Shown in pieces: positions 18,064-27,526 of a DNA stretch of 64,000 nucleotides (positions are counted from its first letter, which is position 1; every line of letters begins with the position of its first letter). The position numbers and the translations under genes are program-made. The notes under the pieces were generated by a model. It saw only the letters and a program-made list of their open reading frames with translations, did not search any database and was not told the origin of the DNA. This stretch comes from Humidesulfovibrio sp. (GTDB taxonomy: Bacteria; Desulfobacterota; Desulfovibrionia; Desulfovibrionales; Desulfovibrionaceae). Location: positions 1 through 64,000 of the forward strand of contig NZ_JAUYFU010000059.1 in assembly GCF_030689645.1 (NCBI RefSeq), read 5' to 3'.

Positions 18064-19248
18064 ATGACCGAATTGGCGCGACAGAACAGGACAACGGCGG
18101 GCGCCTGCCCGCTGTGCGGCGCAGAAGCCCTCACGGGACTCTGCCTGCCCGGCGCTCGCCTGGCGGCGTCCGACCTTGCGCGCGACCTGACCATCGCCGT
18201 GTGCCCGGCCTGCGGCTTCGTGTTTCAGGCCGGGGCGGACATGCCGGACTACGCCGAGTTCATCCGTCACGCCTACGAAACCTGGGACGGCCAGACGCTC
18301 TTCAACTTCCCCCGCCGCAGCCAGGACAACGTGGCCGCAGCGGAGGTCATCGCCCGGCACTCCAAGCCCCAGGCGCGGGTGCTGGAGATCGGCTCCAACC
18401 AGGGCGACATTCTGGCCCTGGTGAAGGAGCTCCTGCCCCAGGCGAGCATCCTGGGCGTTGACCCGGCAGCGCATGACAAACTGCCGGTGCCCACCGTGCG
18501 CGCCTTTTTCACGCCGGAGCTGTTTTCCTCACGCTTCGACACCGTGATCCTGAAGCAGGTGCTGGAGCATTTCGCCGATCCCAGGCCCATGCTGGCCGGG
18601 GCTCGCGCAGTGCTTGAGGACGGCGGCCTGCTCTACCTCGACGTGCCTAACCTGGAGCGCATCCTCAAGGGCCGCACCGACGCCTTCCTGTTGGAGCACG
18701 CGGCCTATTACAGTCTGGCCACCTTGCGCGCCACTCTTTCCGGCTTTGAGATCATCGAGGCGCAAGAGGCGGGCTCTTTGCGCGTGGCCGCGCGCAAGCT
18801 GCCTGGGGCTGCGGGCACTGGGTTCCTGCCCCCCGCAGATGGTCCGCAACAGGCCCGGCAGGCGTTCGACGGTCTGGCCCGGCTTGGGCGTGGACGCGAG
18901 CGCGGCAAGGCTCTCCTGGCGGAGCACGCCAAGGCGGGCGGACGGGTGCTGTTCTTCGGCGCGTACAACTGCTTCCGGGCCCTGTACCGCGAACTTTCCC
19001 CCCTTTTGGGCAACAGCCCCTGCGTGGTGGCGGACGACGCCATGCAGGGCGAGCGCGAGCCCGTGTTCGGCCTGCCCCGCGTGAACGGGCCAGAGCGCGG
19101 CGACCTGGCGCTTCTGTGCTCGAACAACGCCGAAGTGCTGGACCGCATGTGGGAACGCACGGCAAACGCGGGCAGCGGCTTTTCGGTGCTTCGGCCTTGG
19201 TCAACCCTTTTGTGCGCGGACGGGACCATGTCCGATCTGGGAGCGTAG
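18064..19248 (+). CDS. zinc-binding class I SAM methyltransferase, sugar C-methyltransferase type
   Basis: 394 residues. The N-terminus has a zinc-binding CPLCG...CPACGF pair (about residues 15-60), followed by the SAM domain with LEIGSNQGDILALV and LKQVLEHF, and a C-terminal Rossmann-like domain (about 290-390; RVLFFGAYNCFRALYREL then a VVADD strand). This three-part layout is that of TylC3/NovU-type sugar C-methyltransferases that act on NDP-4-keto sugars. The C-terminal part looks related to the small Rossmann module found at the N-terminus of several proteins further along. Nine bases separate it from the TylF gene and 3 from the epimerase gene. Confidence 0.82.
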   Translation: MTELARQNRTTAGACPLCGAEALTGLCLPGARLAASDLARDLTIAVCPACGFVFQAGADMPDYAEFIRHAYETWDGQTLFNFPRRSQDNVAAAEVIARHSKPQARVLEIGSNQGDILALVKELLPQASILGVDPAAHDKLPVPTVRAFFTPELFSSRFDTVILKQVLEHFADPRPMLAGARAVLEDGGLLYLDVPNLERILKGRTDAFLLEHAAYYSLATLRATLSGFEIIEAQEAGSLRVAARKLPGAAGTGFLPPADGPQQARQAFDGLARLGRGRERGKALLAEHAKAGGRVLFFGAYNCFRALYRELSPLLGNSPCVVADDAMQGEREPVFGLPRVNGPERGDLALLCSNNAEVLDRMWERTANAGSGFSVLRPWSTLLCADGTMSDLGA

Positions 19249-19251
19249 AGC

Positions 19252-20163
19252 ATGACCCAAGAGCAGAGAGACGTGCTGGTTTTCGGAGCAGGGGGGTTCA
19301 TCGGGTCCACTGCCGTGCGGCACCTGCGCGAGGGCGGCTGGAACGCCATCGGCTACACGCGCCAGGACTGCGACCTCACCAATGCCGAGGCGGTCAAAAA
19401 CGTCTTCGCTAAGCGCACGGCTCCCTGCCGGGTGCTCCTGTGCGGCTGCGTGAGCAGACATTTCGAGGACAGCTTCGCCACCATGGTCAAGAACATCGCC
19501 ATGACGGAGAGCTTTGTGCGCGGGGTGCAGCCGGGGCAGGTGCTTTCCTGCGTGTACTTGAGCTCCACAGACATCTACGGCAACCGCCCGGCCCTCCCCG
19601 TCACCGAGACCACAGCCGCCCTGCCGGAGTACTATTACGGCGCGTCCAAACTGGCCAACGAGACCCTGCTGCTGCGCGCCGGGCTCACGGACTTCCCCGT
19701 GGCGGCGCTGCGCCTGCCTGGCATCTACGGCCCCACGGACCAGGGGCACAGCATTCTGGGCATGTTCGCAAGGCGGGTTCTGCGCGGGCAGGAGCTCACC
19801 GTGTTCGGCGACGGCAGCACCCTGCGAGACTTTGTGCTGGTGGCGGACCTGTGCGGCATCATCGAAGGACTTTTTGAGCGGCCGCACCACGGGGTGCTGA
19901 ACGTGGCCACGGGCAAGAGCATGAAGCTTCTGGACATTCTGCACCTGCTGGCCAAAACGGCCGGCTGCGAGCTGAACCTGCGCTACGCGCCTCCGGGCCA
20001 GCGCTCCCACGACCTTGTGTTCGACAACAGCGCCCTGGTGGCGGCCCTGGGCGGCACGCTTCCCATGACGGCTCTGACCGAAGGGGCCGGCATACTCATC
20101 GACTCGCTGCTGGCCGAGGCCGCAGCGAACGGCAACAACGTAGCGAACAGCGCGAAAGCGTAA
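19252..20163 (+). CDS. NAD-dependent sugar epimerase/dehydratase (extended SDR)
   Basis: 303 residues. Extended short-chain dehydrogenase with the NAD-binding GAGGFIGSTAVRHL near the N-terminus, the Ser of YLSSTDIYG, the YGASK catalytic Tyr/Lys pair (about 126-130) and RLPGIYGP. It should act on an NDP-sugar as 4-epimerase, dehydratase or 4-ketoreductase. Its neighbours (C-methyltransferase before, mutase-like flavoprotein after) suggest work on the same nucleotide sugar. Exact chemistry cannot be fixed from sequence. Confidence 0.85.
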   Translation: MTQEQRDVLVFGAGGFIGSTAVRHLREGGWNAIGYTRQDCDLTNAEAVKNVFAKRTAPCRVLLCGCVSRHFEDSFATMVKNIAMTESFVRGVQPGQVLSCVYLSSTDIYGNRPALPVTETTAALPEYYYGASKLANETLLLRAGLTDFPVAALRLPGIYGPTDQGHSILGMFARRVLRGQELTVFGDGSTLRDFVLVADLCGIIEGLFERPHHGVLNVATGKSMKLLDILHLLAKTAGCELNLRYAPPGQRSHDLVFDNSALVAALGGTLPMTALTEGAGILIDSLLAEAAANGNNVANSAKA

Positions 20164-20180
20164 CTCTGCGAGGAGACGAC

Positions 20181-21293
20181 ATGAAGAAGACAGCGGTTAT
20201 CGTCGGCGGCGGGTTCTCGGGCTGCGCCATTGCGGAAATGCTCAAGCGGAAAGGGTTTGCGCCCACAATCATCGAGGCCGGGCCAACCCTGGGCGGCGGC
20301 TGCCGCACCTTCTTCTACAACGGCCACCCGTACACCATCGGCCCCCGGCACATTCTGGTGAACAGCAATGAAATGTTCGTGTGGGACTACATGGCCCAGT
20401 TTCTGGACATGCGCGAGCTGAAGCACCACAGCCTGACTTACGTGCAGCAGGACCAGAACTTCTACACCTATCCCATCCACAAGGACGAGATAGCCACCAT
20501 GCCCGACCGCGACACCATCAACGCCGAGCTGGCCGCGCGCGGCGACGTGGCGTCCTCCCAGAACTTCGAGGAGTACTGGGTCAATTCCGTGGGCCAGACC
20601 CTGTACGACAAGTTCGTGAACACCTACTCCAAAAAAATGTGGGGAGTGAAGAACAACCAGGAGATCGACGACTTCGGCTTCTCGCCCAAGGGCGTGGCGC
20701 TCAAGGACGGCCACAAGGTGAGCTTCGAGGGCTCCAAGGTCATCGGCTACCCCAACGAGCCTGACGCCTTCAACTCCTACTTCGACAAGGTCTGCGCCCA
20801 GGACTGCAGGGTGATCCTGAACACCCCGGTGACCCGCTTCGACCTGGAGAACAAGCGCGTTTTCGCCGGAGGCGAGTGGATCAGCGGGGACATCGTCATC
20901 AACACCGCCTCCCTCGACCTGGTGTTCGACTATTGCTACGGTGAGCTGCGCTACATTGGCCGCCACTTCATGAAACTCATCCTGCCGTGCGAGCGCGTGA
21001 CGCCCGATCCCTACTACTTCCTGTACTACGCGGGCGACGAGCCCTTCACCCGCGTGGTGGAGTACAAGCTCCTCACGGGCTACAAGTCGCCGCACACGCT
21101 GCTCGGCATCGAGATCCCCACCTTCGACAACAAGATGTACCCCTATCCGGTGAAGGCGGACATAGCCAAGGCCGGGCGGTACATGGAACTCTTCCCCAAG
21201 GATTGCTACACCATCGGCCGCATGGGCCGCTACCGCTACGACAACATGGCCGAGGTCATCAAGGATTGCTACGCCCTCATCGAGACCCTGTAG
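20181..21293 (+). CDS. UDP-galactopyranose-mutase-like flavoprotein
   Basis: 370 residues. FAD-binding GGGFSGCAIAEML at the start, an acidic ribose-binding residue in IIEAGPTLGGG, and an IGPRHILVNSNE segment in place of the usual UGM GPHIFHT. Size and layout match the UDP-galactopyranose mutase family, which converts UDP-Galp to UDP-Galf using reduced FAD. The active-site segments differ enough that another pyranose may be the substrate, perhaps the product of the preceding epimerase. Cytosolic, GAGGAGA ribosome site, 17 nt after the epimerase. Confidence 0.78.
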   Translation: MKKTAVIVGGGFSGCAIAEMLKRKGFAPTIIEAGPTLGGGCRTFFYNGHPYTIGPRHILVNSNEMFVWDYMAQFLDMRELKHHSLTYVQQDQNFYTYPIHKDEIATMPDRDTINAELAARGDVASSQNFEEYWVNSVGQTLYDKFVNTYSKKMWGVKNNQEIDDFGFSPKGVALKDGHKVSFEGSKVIGYPNEPDAFNSYFDKVCAQDCRVILNTPVTRFDLENKRVFAGGEWISGDIVINTASLDLVFDYCYGELRYIGRHFMKLILPCERVTPDPYYFLYYAGDEPFTRVVEYKLLTGYKSPHTLLGIEIPTFDNKMYPYPVKADIAKAGRYMELFPKDCYTIGRMGRYRYDNMAEVIKDCYALIETL

Positions 21294-21301
21294 GAGCCGC
21301 C

Positions 21302-22801
21302 TTGACCCTGCTGCCCGCCATAGCCCTGCTGCGCCCGGCCACGCCCGGCGATCCCTCCCTGTCCCGCGCTGCGGACGGCAGATACCTGCTGCCCGCGCTG
21401 CTGGCCGGGCTGGTGTCGTCTGGCCTGTGCTCCGGCGCGGCGGCGGCCCTGCCGGGAGACCTGGACACGGAGGCTGCGCGGGAGCTGAAAGAGGCCCTGG
21501 TGCAGGCCGGTGTGCAGGTCATCGAGGGGCCGGAGGCCCCGCAACAGCGGCTGCCCAACGCCATGGAGCGCTTGGGCTGGCCAGCTGCGGTGGTGCTCAG
21601 CTCTTACGCGGCCCTGCTTTCCGGCCCGGCCCTGATACAGGCTGCATCGGCGATAACAGAGGGGCAGGCCGAGGCGACCTGGTCTGAAGGCGTGGGCCCG
21701 GAACGCTTTTTCTTCGCCTGCTCGCGCCGCGCGGCGGATGCCCTCGCCCTGCACCAGGGCGCGCCTCTGCCGCCCACGGCCTTCCCGGCTCTGCTGGCGC
21801 AGAGCGGATTTGCCCTCATGCCCCTGGCCGGGCTCTGCACCCCTGCGGAACGCTTCGTCACCGGAGCGCGGCTGGCCGGAGAAGGACGCCCCCTGCCGCC
21901 GGAACTCACGGCCCAGGTGCTGGACCCGGCGCAGCCGGATGTCTGGTTCAGCCCCAAGCGCCAGCGGGAGATCCTGCGCCGCTTCTCCGGAGTGGCGGAT
22001 TGGGAGGCCCTGGAGCGCGAGCTCGCGCCGCTGCACCCGAACACCCTGGACCGCCTGGCCGGGCAGATACGCCTGTTCGACTCGCTTTTGCCGCACCTTC
22101 CTGGCTGGCCCAATGGCGCGGAAGGAAAAGCACGGCGCGGGCGCTTTGTGGAGCTGGGCGCTGGCGCGCTGCCCCTGTGCGCGACCCTGCTGTGCGAGGG
22201 ATTCGACCAGGGGCTGGCCCTGGAGCCCTTCGCCCAGGATGCCGAGAGCCTGAGGCAGACCTTCGCCCTGGCGCGCACCCTGCGCGCCGCCTGGCCGGAT
22301 CTGGCGCCCTGGAGAAGGGAAGGCGAAACGCTCCTGTGCGCATCCAGCCGCCTGGAGCAGTTGGGCCTGCCTGACGGCTGCGTGGACCTCATATACTCGC
22401 GCATGACCCTGGAGCACGTGGATGACCCCGCGGCCCTTTCCGCAGAAATGGCACGCGTTCTTGCCCCGGACGGTGTCATGCTGCACCGGGTGGACTTCCG
22501 GGACCACACCGGCCTCATTGAGCAGGTGACCATCCACTTCGACTTTCTGAGCCACAGCCCGCAGGAGTGGCGCGCCAAGGGCAGCGACACCAACCTGCTG
22601 CGCGTCAACGATTTTCTTGATTTGTGGAAGGATCTTGGCCTGGAGGCCGAAGCCCGCGAGCGCCTGTGCCGCCCGGTGCCGCCTGCGCGGCTGCACCACT
22701 ACTGGTCGGGCTACTCAGACGAGGATCTTTACTGCTACAACGCCCTGCTGCTGGCCCGCCGCGGCCAGCCCGCAACCACGGGAGAGAAATCATGCTCATG
22801 A
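21302..22801 (+). CDS. SAM methyltransferase with large novel N-terminal domain
   Basis: 499 residues from a TTG at 21302, chosen because AGGAG lies 5 nt upstream, immediately after the mutase stop; an in-frame opening further 5' overlaps the mutase. The C-terminal part (about 275-490) is a class I methyltransferase with FVELGAGALPLCATLL, an LEQLGLPDGCVDLIYSRMTL segment, EHVDDPAAL and a VMLHRVDFRDH strand. The N-terminal ~275 residues are not recognised; they have Ala/Leu-rich Rossmann-like character and may bind the acceptor. It overlaps the next gene by 10 bases, so the two are coupled. The glycan position methylated is unknown. Confidence 0.72.
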   Translation: MTLLPAIALLRPATPGDPSLSRAADGRYLLPALLAGLVSSGLCSGAAAALPGDLDTEAARELKEALVQAGVQVIEGPEAPQQRLPNAMERLGWPAAVVLSSYAALLSGPALIQAASAITEGQAEATWSEGVGPERFFFACSRRAADALALHQGAPLPPTAFPALLAQSGFALMPLAGLCTPAERFVTGARLAGEGRPLPPELTAQVLDPAQPDVWFSPKRQREILRRFSGVADWEALERELAPLHPNTLDRLAGQIRLFDSLLPHLPGWPNGAEGKARRGRFVELGAGALPLCATLLCEGFDQGLALEPFAQDAESLRQTFALARTLRAAWPDLAPWRREGETLLCASSRLEQLGLPDGCVDLIYSRMTLEHVDDPAALSAEMARVLAPDGVMLHRVDFRDHTGLIEQVTIHFDFLSHSPQEWRAKGSDTNLLRVNDFLDLWKDLGLEAEARERLCRPVPPARLHHYWSGYSDEDLYCYNALLLARRGQPATTGEKSCS

Positions 22802-23985
22802 GTGACGAGGAATTTCTGCGCCTGTACAAAGACCAGTACGACACAGCCCTGGCCGAGGCCAAGGGCTACGTGAACGATCCGGCGAGCCTCAGGCGCGAGG
22901 TGGACGAGCAGGCGGCCAAGGCCGACCCCACGCGCCTGGTGGTGCCCAGGCCCGACCAGTTCACCTACCGCATGATGAACTACCGGGGATTCGTGCGCTT
23001 TCCGGAGCGGCTCAAGAACCATATCCTGGCCCGCAACGAGATCCGCCAGGAGGAGTGCCTGTCCCTGCCGTTCATGATGGACGTGGAGCCCTCAAGCCGC
23101 TGCAACTTCCGGTGCATCATGTGCGCCAACGTGAAGCGCGAGGGCAAGCCCAGGAGCGACCTCTCCCTGGCGGACTTCAAGACCTTCATGGACCAGAATC
23201 CCCAGTTCGTGGAGGTGAAGATCCAGGGCGTGGGCGAGCCGCTTCTGAACCACGACCTCTTCGGCATGATCGAGCACGCCACCCTGCGCGACACCTGGGT
23301 GCGCACCACTGTGAACGGCTCGCTCCTGCACGTGAACGACAACTACAAGCGCCTGATCGACTCCGGCATCGGCGAGGTGCAGACCTCCTTTGACGGCGCC
23401 ACCAAGGACACCTTCGAGCACATCCGCGCCGGGGCCGACTTCGACCAGATCGTGAAGAACCTGACGGCGCTCAACGCCTACGTGGCCACCAAGGACCGCG
23501 ACTACACGCGCATGTGGGTGCTCTTGCAATCAAACAACCGCCACCAGCTGCTCGACTTCGTGACCATCGCCGCACGCATGGGCTTCCGCCGCATGACGTA
23601 CTCCGTGGTGCTGACAGGCTGGGGCGAGGAGAACAGCTTCAGCGATCTCAAGGTGCGGCCCTTCACCGACGAGGAGGAGGAGCGCATTTTGACCTTGGCC
23701 AAGAAGGAAGGCGTCGAGGTCTCGGTGTGGAACTGCACCGACCGCTTCCGCATAGGCAGCCCGGACACCTTGTGCCCGGTGCCCTTCGCCCGGGCCTTCA
23801 TCAGCTCGGACCTGCGCATACTGCCCTGTGGCACCATCGGCCACCACGAGGACATCAACTTCGGCCACGCGCTGGGCTTCCGCGAGAACTGGAACTCGCC
23901 CACCTACCGGCAGTTCCGTAAGGCGCACCTGGAGGGACGCATCCCCTCCTTCTGCCGCGAGTGCTATAACCTGGACGACGCCTGA
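22792..23985 (+). CDS. radical SAM protein with SPASM/twitch-like C-terminus
   Basis: 397 residues; ATG at 22792, preferred over 22798 because GGAGAG lies 7 nt upstream. Radical SAM cluster motif SSRCNFRCIMC at about residue 102-112, GVGEPLLN (the GGE-like SAM site) and a C-terminal set of cysteines (LCPVPF, LPCGTI, FCREC) able to hold a second iron-sulfur cluster as in SPASM/twitch proteins. The family performs radical chemistry such as dehydrogenation, epimerisation or methylthio/C-C reactions. In this context it may modify a sugar or the acceptor peptide. Sits between two methyltransferase-type genes and a 38-residue ORF. Confidence 0.85.
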   Translation: MLMSDEEFLRLYKDQYDTALAEAKGYVNDPASLRREVDEQAAKADPTRLVVPRPDQFTYRMMNYRGFVRFPERLKNHILARNEIRQEECLSLPFMMDVEPSSRCNFRCIMCANVKREGKPRSDLSLADFKTFMDQNPQFVEVKIQGVGEPLLNHDLFGMIEHATLRDTWVRTTVNGSLLHVNDNYKRLIDSGIGEVQTSFDGATKDTFEHIRAGADFDQIVKNLTALNAYVATKDRDYTRMWVLLQSNNRHQLLDFVTIAARMGFRRMTYSVVLTGWGEENSFSDLKVRPFTDEEEERILTLAKKEGVEVSVWNCTDRFRIGSPDTLCPVPFARAFISSDLRILPCGTIGHHEDINFGHALGFRENWNSPTYRQFRKAHLEGRIPSFCRECYNLDDA

Positions 23986-24025
23986 GCCGCACAGGGCAGG
24001 GCAAACCGCACAGGAGGAGAAAGAC

Positions 24026-24142
24026 ATGTTCTGGAGAATCTGGGATTTCATCAGCGGCCTCGTGTTCCGGTACAAGCGGCGGAAGCAGCTTGCGGCGTTC
24101 CGCAAGGACGACAAGGTGAAGCACATCTACCCGCACTGGTAG
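24026..24142 (+). CDS. 38-residue basic/aromatic small protein
   Basis: A complete small ORF with a very strong ribosome site (CAGGAGGAG, 6 nt before ATG), 40 nt after the radical SAM gene and 34 nt before the aminotransferase gene. The first half is aromatic and amphipathic (FWRIWDFISGLVF), the second strongly basic with a terminal YPHW. It may bind membrane or act as a substrate or chaperone peptide for the preceding radical SAM protein; neither is shown. Its WDF start vaguely recalls the DUF5989 protein at 13625. Confidence 0.6.
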   Translation: MFWRIWDFISGLVFRYKRRKQLAAFRKDDKVKHIYPHW

Positions 24143-24176
24143 CCAGGCCGGCAACTCGGCCCAAAAGAGGACGCTC

Positions 24177-25379
24177 ATGACTGAAAAGCTTGCGATTCAC
24201 GGCGGCGCGCCAGTGCGCGAAACGCCCATGCCCAATCGTCTGGCCTTCGGGCCGGAGGAGCAGCAGGCCCTGTTGCAGGCCGTGGAGCATTACGCATCCA
24301 AAGGGCAGGACCCGCCCTACCAGGGCCACTTCGAGGAGTCTTTCTGCCGCGCCTTCTGCGACTTCATGGGCGGCGGGCGGGCCGACGCGGTGTCCTCGGG
24401 CACGGCCTCGGTGTTCGTGGCCCTGGCCGCCCTCGGCCTGCCAAAGGGCAGCCATGTGCTCATCTCACCCGTCACGGACAGCGGCCCCCTCAACTGCATC
24501 ATCATGCAGGGCCTGGTGCCCGTGCTGGTGGACAGCAGGCCCGGCAGCTACAACGTCGGCCTGGAGCAGGTGCTGGCGCGCGTCACCCCGCAAACCTCGG
24601 CCTTTTTGGCCGTGCACAGCGCGGGCGAACCCCTGGAGATCGCGGCCATCACCGAGGCCCTGCACCAGCGCGGCATCAAGGTGCTGGAGGACTGCAGCCA
24701 GGCCCCCGGCGCAACCCAGGGGGGCCGCCTCGTGGGCACCGTGGGCGACATCGCGGCCTTTTCCACCATGTACCGCAAGACCCTCACCGCCGGCGCCAGC
24801 GGCGGCCTGGTCTACACCCAGAACGAGGAGCTGTTCCGCATGGTCCAGGCCCACGCGGACCGCGGCAAGCAGTCCTGGCGCAACGACCTGGATGGCCGCG
24901 ACCCCGGGCACTGCCTGTTCCCGGCCCTGAATTTCAACACCGATGAACTGTCCTGCGCCATCGGCATAGCTTCCCTGGGCCGCCTCCCCGATTCCGTGCG
25001 GCAGCGCGTGGAGTTCCTGGAGGCCCTGGTCGCGCGTCTCCCGGAGGAGTCGGAACTGTGCCGCCCCTATGCCCTCCACAAGGGCTTCTCGCCCTTCTAC
25101 TTCCCCATCTTCGTGGACGCGGACAGGCTCTCCTGCAGCAAGACCGAATTCGCCAAGGCCGTGGCGGCCGAGGGCATCGGCCTGGGCGAGCATTACGGCT
25201 GCGTGGTGCACTCCTGGCAGTGGGCCCAGCCGTATTTTTCAGATGACTTCGTGACCAGAAACGCGCTGGATACCCGCGACCGCTCATTCAACCTGTACGT
25301 CAACGAGCGCTACGGCCAGCAGGAAGTCGAAGACATCGTCCGCGCCATCGCCAAGGTGGAGCGCTGGTTCCGCAAATAG
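24177..25379 (+). CDS. DegT/DnrJ/EryC1/StrS-family PLP aminotransferase
   Basis: 400 residues, standard length for sugar aminotransferases. SSGTASVFVAL binds the PLP phosphate, EDCSQAPGA carries the cofactor-pyridine Asp, and the Schiff-base Lys lies in MYRKTLTAGASGG (about residue 201). LNFNTDELSCAIG is also typical. It should aminate an NDP-keto-sugar using glutamate or glutamine. A role in making an amino sugar fits the downstream formyltransferase-acetyltransferase fusion, which needs an amine. AGGAC-type site upstream. Confidence 0.9.
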   Translation: MTEKLAIHGGAPVRETPMPNRLAFGPEEQQALLQAVEHYASKGQDPPYQGHFEESFCRAFCDFMGGGRADAVSSGTASVFVALAALGLPKGSHVLISPVTDSGPLNCIIMQGLVPVLVDSRPGSYNVGLEQVLARVTPQTSAFLAVHSAGEPLEIAAITEALHQRGIKVLEDCSQAPGATQGGRLVGTVGDIAAFSTMYRKTLTAGASGGLVYTQNEELFRMVQAHADRGKQSWRNDLDGRDPGHCLFPALNFNTDELSCAIGIASLGRLPDSVRQRVEFLEALVARLPEESELCRPYALHKGFSPFYFPIFVDADRLSCSKTEFAKAVAAEGIGLGEHYGCVVHSWQWAQPYFSDDFVTRNALDTRDRSFNLYVNERYGQQEVEDIVRAIAKVERWFRK

Positions 25380-25446
25380 ACGGGCCCGCAAGGGCACAGG
25401 AACAACATTACCGCCGCCAAAGCGGCGTCAGAAGCGAGAAACAACC

Positions 25447-26190
25447 ATGGACCATCCTGCTTTTCCCTGCCAGCCCCTGGACCACGAGCCCTGGGTCAAA
25501 ATGGCCGATGCCGATGAACTCGCCTCCTGGTCCAAGGAGGATCAGGTGATGTACAACCAGAAGGTGCGGCACCTCTACAAGTACAGCTTCTACGTGGAGA
25601 CCTTCGCCTACCTGGCCGCGAACGAGATCGGGGGCGACTATTTCGAGTTCGGTTGCCACCGCGTGCGCACCTTCCGCATGGCTCTCACCGAGGCGCGCAA
25701 ACAACTGCTGCACGACATGCGCTTCTTCGCCTTCGACAGCTTCGAGGGCCTGCCGGAGCTGGGCTTGGCCGAGTCCGAACACTCGGGCTATGTTCCCGGC
25801 GCGCTGTGCACCCCGCTCCCCGCCTTCTGGGAGATAATCAAGACCCACGGCCTGAGCGTGGACAAGGTGCAGGCCTTCCCCGGATTCTACAACGAGTCGC
25901 TGACGCCGAAACTGGCCGAGCAGGTGCTCGCCCAGGGCGCCCGCGCAGCCATGATCAACCTGGACTGCGACATCTACGAGTCCGCCGTGCCGGTGTTCAA
26001 TTTCATCGAACCCTTCCTGCAGGTGGGCACGATCCTGTACCTGGATGACATGTTCGCCGCCTACCGCGGAGCGCCCAACAGGGGCGTTCACCAGGCATTT
26101 CTGGAGTTCCAGGCCAAGAGCAGCTTTTCCTTCGAGACCTACAAGCCCCTGCTTGGGTCCTTTGGCCGGGCCTACGTGGCCTACAAGTAG
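25447..26190 (+). CDS. TylF/macrocin O-methyltransferase family protein (paralogue B)
   Basis: 247 residues, closely similar throughout to the protein at 17287: SWSKEDQVMYNQK start, GDYFEFGCHRVRTFRMAL motif I, FAFDSFEGLPE, NLDCDIYESAV and LYLDDMFAAYRG. The Asp residues that bind metal in MycF-type enzymes are retained. A second sugar O-methylation with a distinct acceptor is the likely role. The pair are separated by eight genes, so this is not a fresh tandem duplication. Confidence 0.88.
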   Translation: MDHPAFPCQPLDHEPWVKMADADELASWSKEDQVMYNQKVRHLYKYSFYVETFAYLAANEIGGDYFEFGCHRVRTFRMALTEARKQLLHDMRFFAFDSFEGLPELGLAESEHSGYVPGALCTPLPAFWEIIKTHGLSVDKVQAFPGFYNESLTPKLAEQVLAQGARAAMINLDCDIYESAVPVFNFIEPFLQVGTILYLDDMFAAYRGAPNRGVHQAFLEFQAKSSFSFETYKPLLGSFGRAYVAYK

Positions 26191-26212
26191 CCGCACCACA
26201 CCTGGAGAACAC

Positions 26213-27526
26213 ATGCCGCTTCCTAACCTGAAAGGTCGGACCATCAACGAGCCCCGGCTGCGCGCCTTCATGGACGAGCTGGACGCCCTGCGGGCCGCCA
26301 ACCCCGGCAGGCCCCTCGTCCTGTACACGTCCTTCAGCTTCAGCCACAATTACCTGAAACTCTTGAAGCAGCTGCGCGCTGGCGGAGCGCTCATCGCCCT
26401 GCACATGGCCGACGGCTTCATGTGCGGCACCGTGCCCCTTGAGAGCCTGGCAGGGCAGGGATACTTCGACGCTCTCCTGGTGAGCAACCCCTACGTGCTG
26501 GAGCTGCCGTTTCTAGCCGAGAACTACGCCTTCGACGCCGTGCACGCCTCGGTGGGCTCGGGCAGTCCCTACGTCTTCGCTGAGCTGGTCCGCCGCTCCA
26601 AGGCTCCGGTAATCATCGACTACTTCGACTTCCGCGAAGTCATGCACGGCGGCGACCCGGCCATCGGCAAGAACTTCGGCATCACCGACATGCCGCTTGA
26701 GCTCGAACTCTGGCGGCGCGTGTTCACCGAGGCAACGGGCCTCATGCACCTGGACTCGCCCGAGGTGGTGGAGGACCTTTCCCGCGCCCACGGGCACAAG
26801 CCCAAGGCCCTGCACTTCCAGTCGTACATCCTTGACGAATGGCTGGCCCCTGCCCCGGCGGCCCTTGCGGGCGACGAGAAGCGCATCCCGCGCGACATCG
26901 TGTTCGCCGGCGGCCTGCACAAGGCCAGCCAGCACGGCCACGCCCTGCACAGCACCTTCCACGGCGGCATTAGCCGCGTCATGGACCAAGGGTTCTCCTT
27001 CACGGTCATCAACGGCTGCGACCAGGGCAGCGGCGAGGGCTTCGAGGATTACCTCGGCATGGCGGCATCGCGGCCGGAATTCCATTACCAGAGCGCCGTG
27101 CCCAACGACCGCCTTGTGCCCCTGCTGGCCCGGCACGAGCTGGGCTGGAACGCCCAGTGCTTCGGCCTGGGAGCGGAAAACCCGTACTATTACCGCACCC
27201 TCATGGGCTCCAAGCTGTACAACTACCTGGAGGCCGGCCTGCCCTGCGTGGTGGCGGCCGAAACGGCCTATGTGGCCGACATGGTGCGCCGCAAGAACAT
27301 CGGCCTGGCGCTGGCCTGGGAGGACTGGGACCGCTTCGGCGAGCTGGCGGCCAAGGCCGACTGGGAAGCCATCCGCGCCTCGGTGGTCCGCGTGCGCAAG
27401 GAAAGCACCATGGCCCGCCACGCGCCCCGGCTGTACTCCTTTTACAACGAAATCGCCGGGCGGCGGCTCTTCGACAGGCCCGAGGCCCCCGACGGCTTGT
27501 GGCGGCAGGAGGCGGACAGCCTGTGA
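26213..27526 (+). CDS. GT-B-like glycosyltransferase (2 of 4)
   Basis: 437 residues; ATG at 26213 after TGGAGA. Two Rossmann-like halves: an N-terminal half with YFDFREVMHGGD, and a C-terminal half with FAGGLHKASQHGH and the donor-site KLYNYLEAGLPCVVAAETAY shared in form with the other three enzymes here. Soluble, with no family-specific signature to name its sugar. Its stop overlaps the GTG start of the CMP-sugar synthetase gene by four bases, which suggests it may use that CMP-sugar. Confidence 0.7.
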   Translation: MPLPNLKGRTINEPRLRAFMDELDALRAANPGRPLVLYTSFSFSHNYLKLLKQLRAGGALIALHMADGFMCGTVPLESLAGQGYFDALLVSNPYVLELPFLAENYAFDAVHASVGSGSPYVFAELVRRSKAPVIIDYFDFREVMHGGDPAIGKNFGITDMPLELELWRRVFTEATGLMHLDSPEVVEDLSRAHGHKPKALHFQSYILDEWLAPAPAALAGDEKRIPRDIVFAGGLHKASQHGHALHSTFHGGISRVMDQGFSFTVINGCDQGSGEGFEDYLGMAASRPEFHYQSAVPNDRLVPLLARHELGWNAQCFGLGAENPYYYRTLMGSKLYNYLEAGLPCVVAAETAYVADMVRRKNIGLALAWEDWDRFGELAAKADWEAIRASVVRVRKESTMARHAPRLYSFYNEIAGRRLFDRPEAPDGLWRQEADSL

